Shown: in pieces, positions 27,674 to 35,815 of the stretch
Numbering within the stretch: the stretch's first letter is position 1
Layout: the number at the start of each line of letters is the position of its first letter
From: Breznakia pachnodae
GTDB lineage: Bacteria > Bacillota_I > Bacilli_A > Erysipelotrichales > Erysipelotrichaceae
DNA: 64,000 bases
Direction: 5' to 3'
Assembly (NCBI RefSeq): GCF_030814225.1
Contig: NZ_JAUSUR010000004.1
Coordinates: forward strand, 370,410 to 434,409
Position numbers and translations under genes: made by a program
The notes under the pieces: model-generated
Seen by the model: the letters and a program-made list of their open reading frames with translations, nothing else
What the model was told of the DNA's origin: nothing
Database searches by the model: none

Positions 27674-27705
27674 AGTGAACGAAACTAAATCTCATTACGA
27701 CTAAA
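27674..27705 (+). promoter_or_regulatory. ECF-type promoter of the 774-residue surface protein
   Basis: AGTGAACG (27674-27681), 16 bases, CGACTAAA (27698-27705), ending 40 bases before the start codon. The first block is identical to that at 3106 and the second shares six of eight bases with it. It is divergent from the operon promoter about 210 bp away. The rest of 27346-27745 is AT-rich with no gene. Confidence 0.6.
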
Positions 27706-27745
27706 GAAAGAATGTAATAAAAACATTCAAATTAATGGAGGTCTT

Positions 27746-30070
27746 ATGAAAACCAAAACATATAAAATTATATTGATCAGTTTACTTATAGGTGTGATTG
27801 GAACCAGCGTAGCAGTAGCAAAAAATAACATTTCTGCTGCAGATACGATTGAGGCAATCGCTCCAGGAAACTGGGATGAACATACAAATGGAAATGTTGT
27901 AGGTGCAAATGAAGAAATAACAATGCAGACTTACAGCACAGTAATAGCAACATATGAAAATAGCGTTTCTTATACAACAAGTGGAACCTATTCTACCATC
28001 AGTGAAAATCTAAACAATGGATTTGATGTAACAATCACTGGTGGATCAGGTAGTGTTGAATTAAGTGGCACACAAACTGGAGTACTAAGAATCACGGGTG
28101 GAGATATTACTTTAAAAAATGGTAATTTTACCAGAACTGTTTATCTGACAGATACTAATACTACATTAGAGAATACAACAATTAATACAACTAACAATTA
28201 TGGTTTAGAGTTGAACAGTAACGTAAATATAACGGTAGATGTTACATCAAAGGTCAAAGTGAATAGTGGCTATGCATCCGCTATTATTGTGAATGAATAT
28301 CGTAATAACATTAATATGTATATCAATGGAACTTTGGAATCGAACATGCAAGGAATTGGTGTTACTGAAGGTTCTACAGTAGACAACATTATCATTGAAG
28401 GTACAATGCGTAATGAACAAAACTATGGACTTGTAAGTACTGTTTATGGTGGGAAGATTAACTATCTGGAGTTCACAGAAAGTAGTTATACGAGCACGCC
28501 AAAAGGACTGATGGTTTATAACCAAGTAACAACTGGATCAATTGGCAATGTTATAATCAATGGATATATCGAAGAAGCCAGGGTCATTTTAACAAATGGT
28601 TCTGCTTCAACTACTCCTACAATTGGAACTGTTGAATTTAATGCATATGTAAATAAATTATATGATGGTGCATTTTATATTAATGGAACAATAAATAGTT
28701 TAACTTTTGGAAAAAACAGTTATATTAATCAAACAACAAATAACTATGGACTTATTTATACAAATAATGGAACTACTATTGGTAAGATTGATTACTTCGG
28801 AACTTTTGTTTCTAGTTACTTAATTGTAGATAGTTATGCATCAACAAAGATTGGAACAATCAATCTAGATCCTGTAGATATTCAAACAAGCGCTACAGTT
28901 GGGCATAACGCCTTATTTTGGTTAAGTGGTAGTGTTGATACATTATTGATTAGCGAGAATGTGTTTGAAACTGAAACTATATCAAGAGCAATCAATTTGC
29001 AAGCAACTGCAGTTATTAAAGAAATGAATATAGATAAGAGTGTATTAGATGCAGAAGTCTTAAGCGCTTCTGGCCATATCTTTAGTAATAAAAGTGGAAA
29101 TCAAATTCAAAATCTAACGTTAACGGATACTTTATTGTTTGGTGATTTTATAGAACTGAATATTGATGGTATTTCTTATACGCATATTGAACCACAAATT
29201 GAAGTATCTAACTTTAAAGTCATTAACAATGTAAGATATATTGATGTAGAGATCCCTAATTTAGAAGGTTTTGATAACCTTTTAGAAGAAGGTGTAGACT
29301 TAATGTTTATGAGAAGTGATTATTCAATATCTAGTAATTTCAAATACCATGGTGGAACTATGGCAGTTGAAATACCTGAGGAAATTACATCAACTGAAGA
29401 TTTAACGATCACTAACTATGCGAAATATAATAGAGAAGATCAAGTTGCAATTTCTTCAAAAAGAAATCAAGTAATCGATTTGGACATATCTCAATACGGT
29501 ATTAATGGAAATGATGTAGAATATATGGAAGAAAGCTCTATTACGATTGAAGAATATATTAATGATGCACAGATAATTGGTATAGGTGAAGACTTTGATA
29601 TGGATGTTAATTTATCTTCTGTTGACTTTACAACAAGAGGAGAATACCAAAGTGAAGTAACCCTTACTTATACGGATGGTATCACTGTTACTGGTAATTA
29701 TAATGTAACAATTATTGGTGAAGACGAAGAGAATAATATAGGTAATCAGAATAATAATGAAGATGATAATGATGATGACTATGAAATAGATAATCAAGAG
29801 AACGGAAAACCTAATCCTGATGATGGTAATCAAGAACCTGAACAAGGTCCTACTAATAATGAAGAAACAGACAATCAAAATAATGCAAACAAAGATAATT
29901 CTTTAAATACTGTTCAAGATGATGCTAACAAAGCTGAACATACACCTGCACAAGCAGCTATGAGTAATTCAGTGAAAACATCAGATACAACAAATACTGC
30001 ATATTATATTGCATTGTTAGTTATTTCAGTTGGATTGGTTTCTATTAGGAAAAAACCTAAAATTAACTAA
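27746..30070 (+). CDS. secreted surface protein with beta-helix-like body and membrane/wall anchor
   Basis: The 774-residue protein has a signal peptide (about 1-32). Residues about 85-470 are a repeated Asn/Thr/Ile-rich array (turns such as GLELNSNVNITVDVTSK and GTINSLTFGKNSYINQ), likely a beta-helix or beta-solenoid. A second domain (about 480-665) and a very Asn/Asp/Glu-rich linker (about 670-735) follow. The end has VKTSDT, a hydrophobic helix and RKKPK, the layout of a sortase signal but without a clear LPxTG, so it may be membrane-held instead. It is probably an adhesin or stalk. GGAGG precedes the ATG and a strong hairpin follows the stop. It is divergent from the bactofilin operon. 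Confidence 0.72.
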   Translation: MKTKTYKIILISLLIGVIGTSVAVAKNNISAADTIEAIAPGNWDEHTNGNVVGANEEITMQTYSTVIATYENSVSYTTSGTYSTISENLNNGFDVTITGGSGSVELSGTQTGVLRITGGDITLKNGNFTRTVYLTDTNTTLENTTINTTNNYGLELNSNVNITVDVTSKVKVNSGYASAIIVNEYRNNINMYINGTLESNMQGIGVTEGSTVDNIIIEGTMRNEQNYGLVSTVYGGKINYLEFTESSYTSTPKGLMVYNQVTTGSIGNVIINGYIEEARVILTNGSASTTPTIGTVEFNAYVNKLYDGAFYINGTINSLTFGKNSYINQTTNNYGLIYTNNGTTIGKIDYFGTFVSSYLIVDSYASTKIGTINLDPVDIQTSATVGHNALFWLSGSVDTLLISENVFETETISRAINLQATAVIKEMNIDKSVLDAEVLSASGHIFSNKSGNQIQNLTLTDTLLFGDFIELNIDGISYTHIEPQIEVSNFKVINNVRYIDVEIPNLEGFDNLLEEGVDLMFMRSDYSISSNFKYHGGTMAVEIPEEITSTEDLTITNYAKYNREDQVAISSKRNQVIDLDISQYGINGNDVEYMEESSITIEEYINDAQIIGIGEDFDMDVNLSSVDFTTRGEYQSEVTLTYTDGITVTGNYNVTIIGEDEENNIGNQNNNEDDNDDDYEIDNQENGKPNPDDGNQEPEQGPTNNEETDNQNNANKDNSLNTVQDDANKAEHTPAQAAMSNSVKTSDTTNTAYYIALLVISVGLVSIRKKPKIN

Positions 30071-30100
30071 AATCGCTATTCAATTAATTTGCTTAAATTA

Positions 30101-30141
30101 GAAAATCTGTTAATTCCCCATTTGGGAACTAACAGATTTTC
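30101..30141 (+). terminator. terminator of the 774-residue surface-protein gene
   Basis: Two stacked stems, GAAAATCTGTTA / TAACAGATTTTC (30101-30112 and 30130-30141) and TTCCC / GGGAA inside, with a five-base loop. The 3' arm ends TTTTCCTT. Confidence 0.78.
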
Positions 30142-30265
30142 CTTATAATAAAATAGATATGCGCTCATAAAAATTTTTAAAGATACATATTAACTGTAAT
30201 TATATATATAATTACATGATTCCTGGCAAACTTTTCCTTTCTTAACTTTAAAGTTTAAAATCCAA

Positions 30266-31057
30266 CTAAACTTTTAACAGTTTCTTCTCTAAATATTTAG
30301 AATTAATAATATCTTGCATAGTACTTTGAGTATCAGGCGAGAATTTATGAATAGCACTCAAAGCATCACTAAAATCTATCTTCATATTTAATGCTAGAAT
30401 TCTAGCAGCATGTAGATGATTTTCATATCTTTCGTATGTTGGGTTTGATGCTAATTCTCTCAATGTACTTCTAGACATAATGAAACTTTTCTCTACAAGT
30501 GATGAATCAGTAAAACTCTTTACTATGTTAATATTATTAGTCATAACTTTTTTTTGACCTATTATTGATCCACCGACTTCATTCCATGGAGGAATTTGCC
30601 CGTTTTCTAACCTGTATGATTCAATTAATATTCCTTCTACTCTCTTAATATCAGCTATCCCCTGCTGAGTAGAATAATCTTGCAGGGGAGCGTCCTGTGA
30701 TTCAATAAAATCATCAAATAACACTTTATTTCTATATACTTTCCCCTGAGCCAAAGGAGACTGAACAAATATAGTATAACCTAACCTTTCGTTTAATTTG
30801 AAATATTCCATAATTTTTTTATACTTACAGCTTTCATTAGTGGTCCTAATAATTCCTAAATGTTGGCAAAACCTTAGTTCAAGGTCGCTAGCCAATCCAA
30901 TATATAAAACTTCTTTTGTATTATAATCCCAAAAGCAATAAATACCATGCGAAGACCACCCATAATAATCCGAGGGATTACAAAGTATCTCTAATGCTTT
31001 TTTTATTTCTACAATTTCTTTTTTACTAAATGAATCTAAAATAACAGTTCCAAACAT
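30266..31057 (-). CDS. GIY-YIG-type nuclease-domain protein
   Basis: The 263-residue protein has the GIY-YIG core at about 40-75: HGIYCFW, then VLYIG, then an Arg and His (LRFCQH), with a later E (RVEGILIE, about 155) that may be the metal ligand. This suggests a single-strand cutting nuclease fold. The C-terminal 100 residues are helical and unassigned. Stand-alone GIY-YIG proteins include homing and restriction-type enzymes. The ATG follows GGAGAGAGA, five codons inside the longest frame. It lies about 50 bases after an XRE regulator gene in the same direction, as in small mobile or defence units. Confidence 0.65.
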   Translation of the reverse strand: MFGTVILDSFSKKEIVEIKKALEILCNPSDYYGWSSHGIYCFWDYNTKEVLYIGLASDLELRFCQHLGIIRTTNESCKYKKIMEYFKLNERLGYTIFVQSPLAQGKVYRNKVLFDDFIESQDAPLQDYSTQQGIADIKRVEGILIESYRLENGQIPPWNEVGGSIIGQKKVMTNNINIVKSFTDSSLVEKSFIMSRSTLRELASNPTYERYENHLHAARILALNMKIDFSDALSAIHKFSPDTQSTMQDIINSKYLEKKLLKV

Positions 31058-31106
31058 TCTCTCTCCTTCCAATTCATATAACTTTAATAATTATACGAAT
31101 TATTTT

Positions 31107-31310
31107 CTATTTTTTATTAGTTCTATTTACTAAATAGTCAATAGTTGTATTATAAAAATCGGCTAACTTACTAACTATCTCAATTGGTAAAGAACTTTCA
31201 CCTGTTTCATATCTTGAATAAGTTCTTTGTGATATCTGTAAATACTCAGCTAAATTTTCTTGCGTAAGATCTTTATCTTCTCTTAAGTCTCGCAATCTCC
31301 TATATATCAT
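31107..31310 (-). CDS. XRE-family transcriptional regulator
   Basis: The 67-residue protein is one Cro/C1-type helix-turn-helix (RLRDLREDKDLTQENLAEYL with the recognition helix in SQRTYSRYETGE) followed by LPIEIVSKLADFYN, a short dimerisation end. It probably controls its own promoter and the GIY-YIG gene downstream. GGGAGG precedes the ATG. Length is usual for minimal XRE proteins. Confidence 0.88.
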   Translation of the reverse strand: MIYRRLRDLREDKDLTQENLAEYLQISQRTYSRYETGESSLPIEIVSKLADFYNTTIDYLVNRTNKK

Positions 31311-31393
31311 AAATACCTCCCAAACTTTCTAAATCAATTATATTTCTTATGATACCCAATACTTATTTTTAGTCTGAAATCGTCTAAATCTAA

Positions 31394-31683
31394 TTGACAT
31401 ATAGAGATGACGAAAAGATTATAGCTAATACAAATATGAATACGGAAAACTTTGCTGAGTTAAATAACAATCCCACAGTAGCCAATTCAAATGGAGCAAC
31501 AAATATTTGGGCATCTAATAATACAATAAATAGTGATAAATCAACAGGGACAGCAAATACCAAAAGTAACAATGGCTCTGTTGGAGAAAGTACACCAACA
31601 TCTATTCCTGTGCTACCAGTAAAGTTATACTTTTGTTATCAACAAAATAATTTGCAGTATTAGTTTTAGAGGGGGAGAGGTAA
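31394..31683 (+). pseudogene. remnant of a wall-anchored surface protein C-terminus
   Basis: The frame from 31394 codes an Asn/Ser/Thr-rich linker-like stretch ending in TPTSIPVLPV, as before an LPxTG signal. The hydrophobic part that should follow is in another frame (FAVLVLEGER, then a stop at 31681-31683). There is no signal peptide or proper start. It is best read as the decayed C-terminal end of a lost surface-protein gene. 31684-31870 contains nothing I can name. Confidence 0.4.
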
Positions 31684-31872
31684 TGGTGGAGAAATTGAAG
31701 TTGAAAAATGAACGCAGATATTGTATAGTTAATATACGTAATGTGAAGGTCTGGATAAAGAAATAAAGATTAATATTAAATTCATTAGCAGCAAATAGTT
31801 AAAGCGAGGAAATATATTTTTTTTAAAAATTCTTTTGTTTAACAAAATCTAATTTCTAAATCTAGCACAAGA

Positions 31873-31912
31873 AAAAGACACCAAACTCGGTCAAAAGTAA
31901 TAGGTGTCTTTT
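31873..31912 (-). terminator. bidirectional terminator downstream of the toxin-like ORF
   Basis: Stem AAAAGACACC / GGTGTCTTTT (31873-31882 and 31903-31912). On the minus strand it is followed by a T-rich tract. It ends the small toxin-like transcript and could also serve a convergent RNA on the plus strand. Confidence 0.75.
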
Positions 31913-31932
31913 AATTTACTTGTACTATAATC

Positions 31933-32013
31933 TTATCGCCCAATAAATTTATTGGCTTGAATAAGAATAACACAAACTAACACAAGCGTAATATGAATAC
32001 TTTCAAAAGCCAT
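31933..32013 (-). CDS. putative type I toxin-like small hydrophobic peptide
   Basis: The 26-residue frame MAFESIHITLVLVCVILIQ, then ANKFIGR, has one membrane helix and a short basic tail, the form of Fst/holin-like type I toxins. A GGAG lies 11 bases before the ATG; an in-frame GTG at 32034 would add seven residues. The leader at about 32045-32100 folds into a hairpin (AGAGC/GCTCT) and the transcript ends at a strong hairpin, as type I modules do. No antisense RNA promoter was settled. Similarity to a named family is not proven. Confidence 0.4.
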   Translation of the reverse strand: MAFESIHITLVLVCVILIQANKFIGR

Positions 32014-32279
32014 AAAAATTTCAACTCCATTCACGTACCTTAAACGAATGGTAAAGAGCTTTAATCGCACTACAGCTTTGACTTACAGTTGCTCTACATA
32101 AAAATGCTCATTCCAACAGTTAAGTCTATATATAATATTAACATAAAATGAAAAAGTTGCATATTGCATTTTGTTATGATAAATAACAAAATGCTAAATA
32201 AACTGACAATATATTTATTAACAGTTTATAAGATTTTTTATACTTAGAATAGTGATTTATTAAGGAGAATTGATATATT

Positions 32280-33206
32280 ATGTGTTGTAAAAAAAGAAAT
32301 GAAAAAAACGAATCATTAAGGAACAAAGGATCTAAAATTTATATTTGGATACTCTCTATCTCTCTAATTTTAATTCCATTAATTATCTTTAGACTTCTTT
32401 TCTGTATAGCAGACGTAATGGGAGGAGAGAGGAAGTTGTTGTATTACCTAAATACTTTTCAACCTAATAGTTTATATTTTTTGTTATATAGTATTATCGG
32501 TTTGATTACTATCTATTTTACAAGAAGATTTCTTTTAGAGTTACTGAAAAACTCTATTGTCAAACATATATCTACAACAAATATTAGATTATATTCAGGT
32601 TTATGTCTATGTGATAGAGTCCTTCCAATTACTGTGATTATATTTATGATTTTTGTAAAAGGTACCAATCTAATTATATCAAGTGATTTGAGCGGTCTAG
32701 ATGATAATGCCATAACAATAGTTACTTCCGTTATAGGGTTTACAGGTGTATCATTGACAGTGTTGCAAGCTTCTAGTTCATTAAAAAGGGTTTCAGCTGA
32801 TAAGATGCACAATTCTACTGAATGGCGCTCTAATTTGATGGATATTGCTTCAAAGAAGAAAATTAACTTAGATGATGTCTTACGTGTTCTATCTGCTATG
32901 ACGCCTTATAAAAATAATTCAGATGAACAAAAAAAAGAAAAATATAATGTAAATAATATGGTTGATGAGATACATGATAAAATTAGGGATAATACTAACT
33001 TGGTTTATGATAGATCATGTGAAGGATATCATTCAATAGTATTTCAAGAAGATGCAAGCTTAGTAAGAGAATATGCACGTGTTTTATTAAAGTTAGATTG
33101 GATTATAAATACTAATTATCGTTCTAGAAACGAACTTGAAAAATTAGTTCAAATTAAGGAACTAAAAAAACATTTTTTTATCTCACAAAACAACAGGAAT
33201 GAGTAG
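32280..33206 (+). CDS. membrane protein of unknown function
   Basis: The 308-residue protein has about four predicted membrane helices in the first 160 residues (about 20-41, 55-75, 100-122 and 138-155) and a soluble, charged C-terminal half (about 165-308). I do not recognise the family. AAGGAG lies 12 bases before the ATG. It is followed after about 60 bases by a small basic protein gene and a one-helix membrane protein gene, so the three may form one unit. The setting next to mobile-element genes would fit a defence role, but nothing in the sequence shows it. Confidence 0.6.
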   Translation: MCCKKRNEKNESLRNKGSKIYIWILSISLILIPLIIFRLLFCIADVMGGERKLLYYLNTFQPNSLYFLLYSIIGLITIYFTRRFLLELLKNSIVKHISTTNIRLYSGLCLCDRVLPITVIIFMIFVKGTNLIISSDLSGLDDNAITIVTSVIGFTGVSLTVLQASSSLKRVSADKMHNSTEWRSNLMDIASKKKINLDDVLRVLSAMTPYKNNSDEQKKEKYNVNNMVDEIHDKIRDNTNLVYDRSCEGYHSIVFQEDASLVREYARVLLKLDWIINTNYRSRNELEKLVQIKELKKHFFISQNNRNE

Positions 33207-33265
33207 CAATAGCTTAACATATACATTCTGTTTTGTTATAATTTATATATAAGGAGGATAAAGAA

Positions 33266-33403
33266 ATGAACTACAAAAATGATACTAAACAATCAGAACA
33301 ACCAAATACAAAGAAAAGTAACGGGGAGTTCATAAAGCATTCAGCAGATAAAAGTAGTCCTAGAAGACCTGCAAGAAAACCAACAACAAGTGATAAAAAA
33401 TGA
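33266..33403 (+). CDS. small basic hydrophilic protein, 45 residues
   Basis: The frame encodes a lysine/serine/proline-rich protein that starts MNYKNDTKQSEQPN and ends RRPARKPTTSDKK. A textbook AAGGAGG stands eight bases before the ATG. Its stop overlaps the start of the next gene (ATGA), which suggests translational coupling. It is probably disordered. Function is unknown; it may be a partner, such as an inhibitor, of the membrane proteins on either side. Confidence 0.65.
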   Translation: MNYKNDTKQSEQPNTKKSNGEFIKHSADKSSPRRPARKPTTSDKK

Positions 33404-33882
33404 GTGATTTAATAAAAGTCCAACTTATAAATGAATGGGGATTAAGTGAAGTGATTGCTATTCTCTCATTTCTAATTTCTGTTGGAACTATGATTTATAC
33501 AGTTATACAAAACAAACAACAAGATGCAACTTTGCAAATTTCTGTATTTAATGAAATAAATCAAGCAGATAATCGAGTAGAAAATTTAAGAGATGAACTT
33601 GATGATATTGAAGATACTTCATCTAAAGAATATGAAAAGTTATATCAAAGATATATAGATTCTATTAGAAATGCTTGTAATACTTATGAATTAGCATGCC
33701 TCATGTATGTAGAAAAACAGATTAAAAGGGATGTTTTTAAGAAACTATACGGTAAAGAAATTGAAAAAATGTGTGTTAATGATGAAGAAAGCAATTCTTA
33801 TTCAATAGTATTATTTGATAAAACAGGAGCAAGAACTTATCAGTATATTTTCGAAGCAAAAGAAATGCTTAAGTCTGAATAA
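33400..33882 (+). CDS. one-helix membrane protein with DUF4760-like cytoplasmic domain
   Basis: The 160-residue protein has one membrane helix (VIAILSFLISVGTMIYTVI, about 18-36) and a helical, charged C-terminal domain (about 45-160) that resembles DUF4760-type proteins in layout. It starts within the stop of the preceding small gene. A terminator follows at 33949. Function is unknown. Confidence 0.55.
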   Translation: MSDLIKVQLINEWGLSEVIAILSFLISVGTMIYTVIQNKQQDATLQISVFNEINQADNRVENLRDELDDIEDTSSKEYEKLYQRYIDSIRNACNTYELACLMYVEKQIKRDVFKKLYGKEIEKMCVNDEESNSYSIVLFDKTGARTYQYIFEAKEMLKSE

Positions 33883-33948
33883 TAGTTATTATGCATATAC
33901 ATTTTATTCGCAATGCTGCAAAACTTAACCTATCCAGTTCTGTAGAGT

Positions 33949-33975
33949 AAAGACACTATAAATTGTGTCTTTTTT
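33949..33975 (+). terminator. terminator of the three-gene membrane cassette
   Basis: Stem AAAGACAC / GTGTCTTT (33949-33956 and 33965-33972) with an eight-base loop, then a T-run. The following 140 bases hold nothing identified. Confidence 0.82.
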
Positions 33976-34119
33976 ATTATCAGCCCTTTTATTATAAAAG
34001 ATTTGAATACTATGATTATTATCAAACTCTTTATAGACTATATCCATTAGAAAATACTAGTTTTTTTATCCGCTTACCTGATATAATATTTCATTTTTTA
34101 GTTATAGTAAAAACAAAAA

Positions 34120-34139
34120 AAACCTTCAAAATAAGGTTT
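34120..34139 (-). terminator. terminator following the tRNA fragment
   Basis: Stem AAACCTT / AAGGTTT (34120-34126 and 34133-34139), followed on the minus strand by eight T. It directly follows the tRNA 3' fragment, as a tRNA gene terminator would. Confidence 0.7.
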
Positions 34140-34150
34140 CTCTGTTCAAA

Positions 34151-34174
34151 TGGTGGTCCCGGTCGGAATCGAAC
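34151..34174 (-). other. tRNA 3'-end fragment, probable attachment site of the integrated element
   Basis: Minus strand GTTCGATTCCGACC, then GGGACCACCA, equals a tRNA from the T-loop through the acceptor strand to an encoded CCA. The expected 5' acceptor strand (GGTCCCG) and the rest of a tRNA are absent upstream, and the T-stem pairing is lost. Such fragments mark att sites of elements that insert into tRNA 3' ends. A tyrosine recombinase gene lies nearby. I did not find the partner site in this window. Confidence 0.6.
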
Positions 34175-34292
34175 TTCTTCCCAAAAACCTTATAGCATTG
34201 CTTATGCTACTACAATATATATTATAGGGTTATCCAACCTACTTGTCAACATAAAATTTCAAACCCCTTACATTTCAGAATAAATAAATTAT

Positions 34293-35726
34293 CTACCTTC
34301 TAATACCCAGCATTTCATAATCAATGCAATAATTAATCAATGGTGCACTTTCAAATGAATTTCCAAAACGTGTAGGTTGTATCAATTCTTTTGAAATTTC
34401 TTCGTTTATCTCATTAAATCGATTTTTGAAGTCATCAACACTTCCATATCCAAACATCTCTACTAATTCTTCTAAAAATTCATTTGAAATCAATTTCTTG
34501 AAATACATCCTAGTTTGAATATTCTCATTAGATCCAAAAGCATATGTTAAAGGAAACCAGGTAAACTCATTCTCGAATTTTTCAATATAAACTGCTGCAT
34601 TATATAAAATTATATCTGAAAAAACAAATTCATCTTTACTACATTTTGATACATCAAGATTAGTAATCCAATGGCTTGCTGTCCCTGAATAATAATTCTT
34701 ACCATCCACCCTGCTAACAGCTAAATCAAGATTTTCATTATAATAATAAAACATTGTGTATGTTCTGAGATACCTATTCCTATATTTATCATAATATGTT
34801 CTTGTTAGTATCTTTCCAATAGCTGAGAAATCATTTTGTTTAAATAAGATAGTAATTGTATATATTAATAATTCATGAATAAAAGATTTTTGAACATTTA
34901 ATTGTAAGCTATTAGAATAATGATTTAACTCGTTATATGTTGATTCAAAGAAATCCGAAATAATACGTCCACCATTTTCAATATATGGTGTGTAATTTAG
35001 CAACTCTAAATAATTTGAACGAATACTTTTTGTCATATCATAGTCCTCAATTATTTTTTCATATGATAACTGATCATTGTCTTTAAAATCGAGAGATACA
35101 ATCGACATACTTATTTCATCTAGAAACGCCTTATACTTGCTCTGCAAAACTTTACTTGAATTCACTTCACTTAAAATATTATACTTATTAGTTTCAACAT
35201 TAATCATATTAATATCTTCTTCAACCCAGCTAGGTTTAGTTCCTAACTCTGGAGTTCTATAGTATTCCTCACCATAGAGCCTTTTTACTAATCTAATATA
35301 TTCATCATCATATTTATCAACAACTGACAAATCAAAATGTAACAAGTTTTTCAAATACACTGGTTTTGGAATTGTTCCATCTTGATTTCTCGCCATAATA
35401 ACAGGAATAAACTTTTCTTGATCAACTTTAGAATATATCTCCGAAGAGATGATTTGTGTTTCAGTGCCAACTCCACCAACTCTAATATTCGCTTTCTTTT
35501 CATATACTGGATCTAATAATAGTAATACATTAGTTATTGAATCATCCAATACACTTTGTTCCATAAATGAATATGTATCATGTCCCTCTTTCAAATTCCA
35601 CTTATCTAAAATCGCATTTATGCCATCTCCTCTGAGTTTTGTAGCAAGTAACAATACTTTCTCTTCATAGTCTGGTGTCGCCCATGCGTAAGAAATAAAA
35701 ACTATAGGATTTTCAATTTTCTTCAT
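34293..35726 (-). CDS. SEFIR-domain protein, putative antiphage effector
   Basis: The 477-residue protein has an N-terminal SEFIR domain (about 5-150): VFISYAWATPDYEEKV, LATKLRGDGINAILDKW, a conserved Asp-Lys-Trp and HDTYSFMEQSVL, a TIR-related fold. The remaining 325 residues are unassigned and may sense the trigger. Bacterial TIR and SEFIR effectors are known in several antiphage systems that deplete NAD+; activity here is inferred. The ATG chosen has only a weak ribosome binding site (GGAAAGTGAG); a TTG six codons upstream is the alternative. It lies between the att-like site and the integrase gene. Confidence 0.78.
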   Translation of the reverse strand: MKKIENPIVFISYAWATPDYEEKVLLLATKLRGDGINAILDKWNLKEGHDTYSFMEQSVLDDSITNVLLLLDPVYEKKANIRVGGVGTETQIISSEIYSKVDQEKFIPVIMARNQDGTIPKPVYLKNLLHFDLSVVDKYDDEYIRLVKRLYGEEYYRTPELGTKPSWVEEDINMINVETNKYNILSEVNSSKVLQSKYKAFLDEISMSIVSLDFKDNDQLSYEKIIEDYDMTKSIRSNYLELLNYTPYIENGGRIISDFFESTYNELNHYSNSLQLNVQKSFIHELLIYTITILFKQNDFSAIGKILTRTYYDKYRNRYLRTYTMFYYYNENLDLAVSRVDGKNYYSGTASHWITNLDVSKCSKDEFVFSDIILYNAAVYIEKFENEFTWFPLTYAFGSNENIQTRMYFKKLISNEFLEELVEMFGYGSVDDFKNRFNEINEEISKELIQPTRFGNSFESAPLINYCIDYEMLGIRR

Positions 35727-35815
35727 ATTATGCTCACTTTCCAATTATCTTTGTAATCATATTGTATCATTTTAGAATAGTTCCAACATCATTTTTTTAG
35801 CAATACTCTTCATAA

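Noticed and set aside
31374..31385. CGTCTAAA ahead of the surface-protein remnant, considered as a fourth ECF promoter
   Set aside because: The -10-like block fits, but the expected TGAAC 17 bases upstream is missing.
34141..34260. A complete tRNA gene on the minus strand
   Set aside because: The 5' acceptor strand, D arm and anticodon arm do not form; only the 3' end is tRNA-like.
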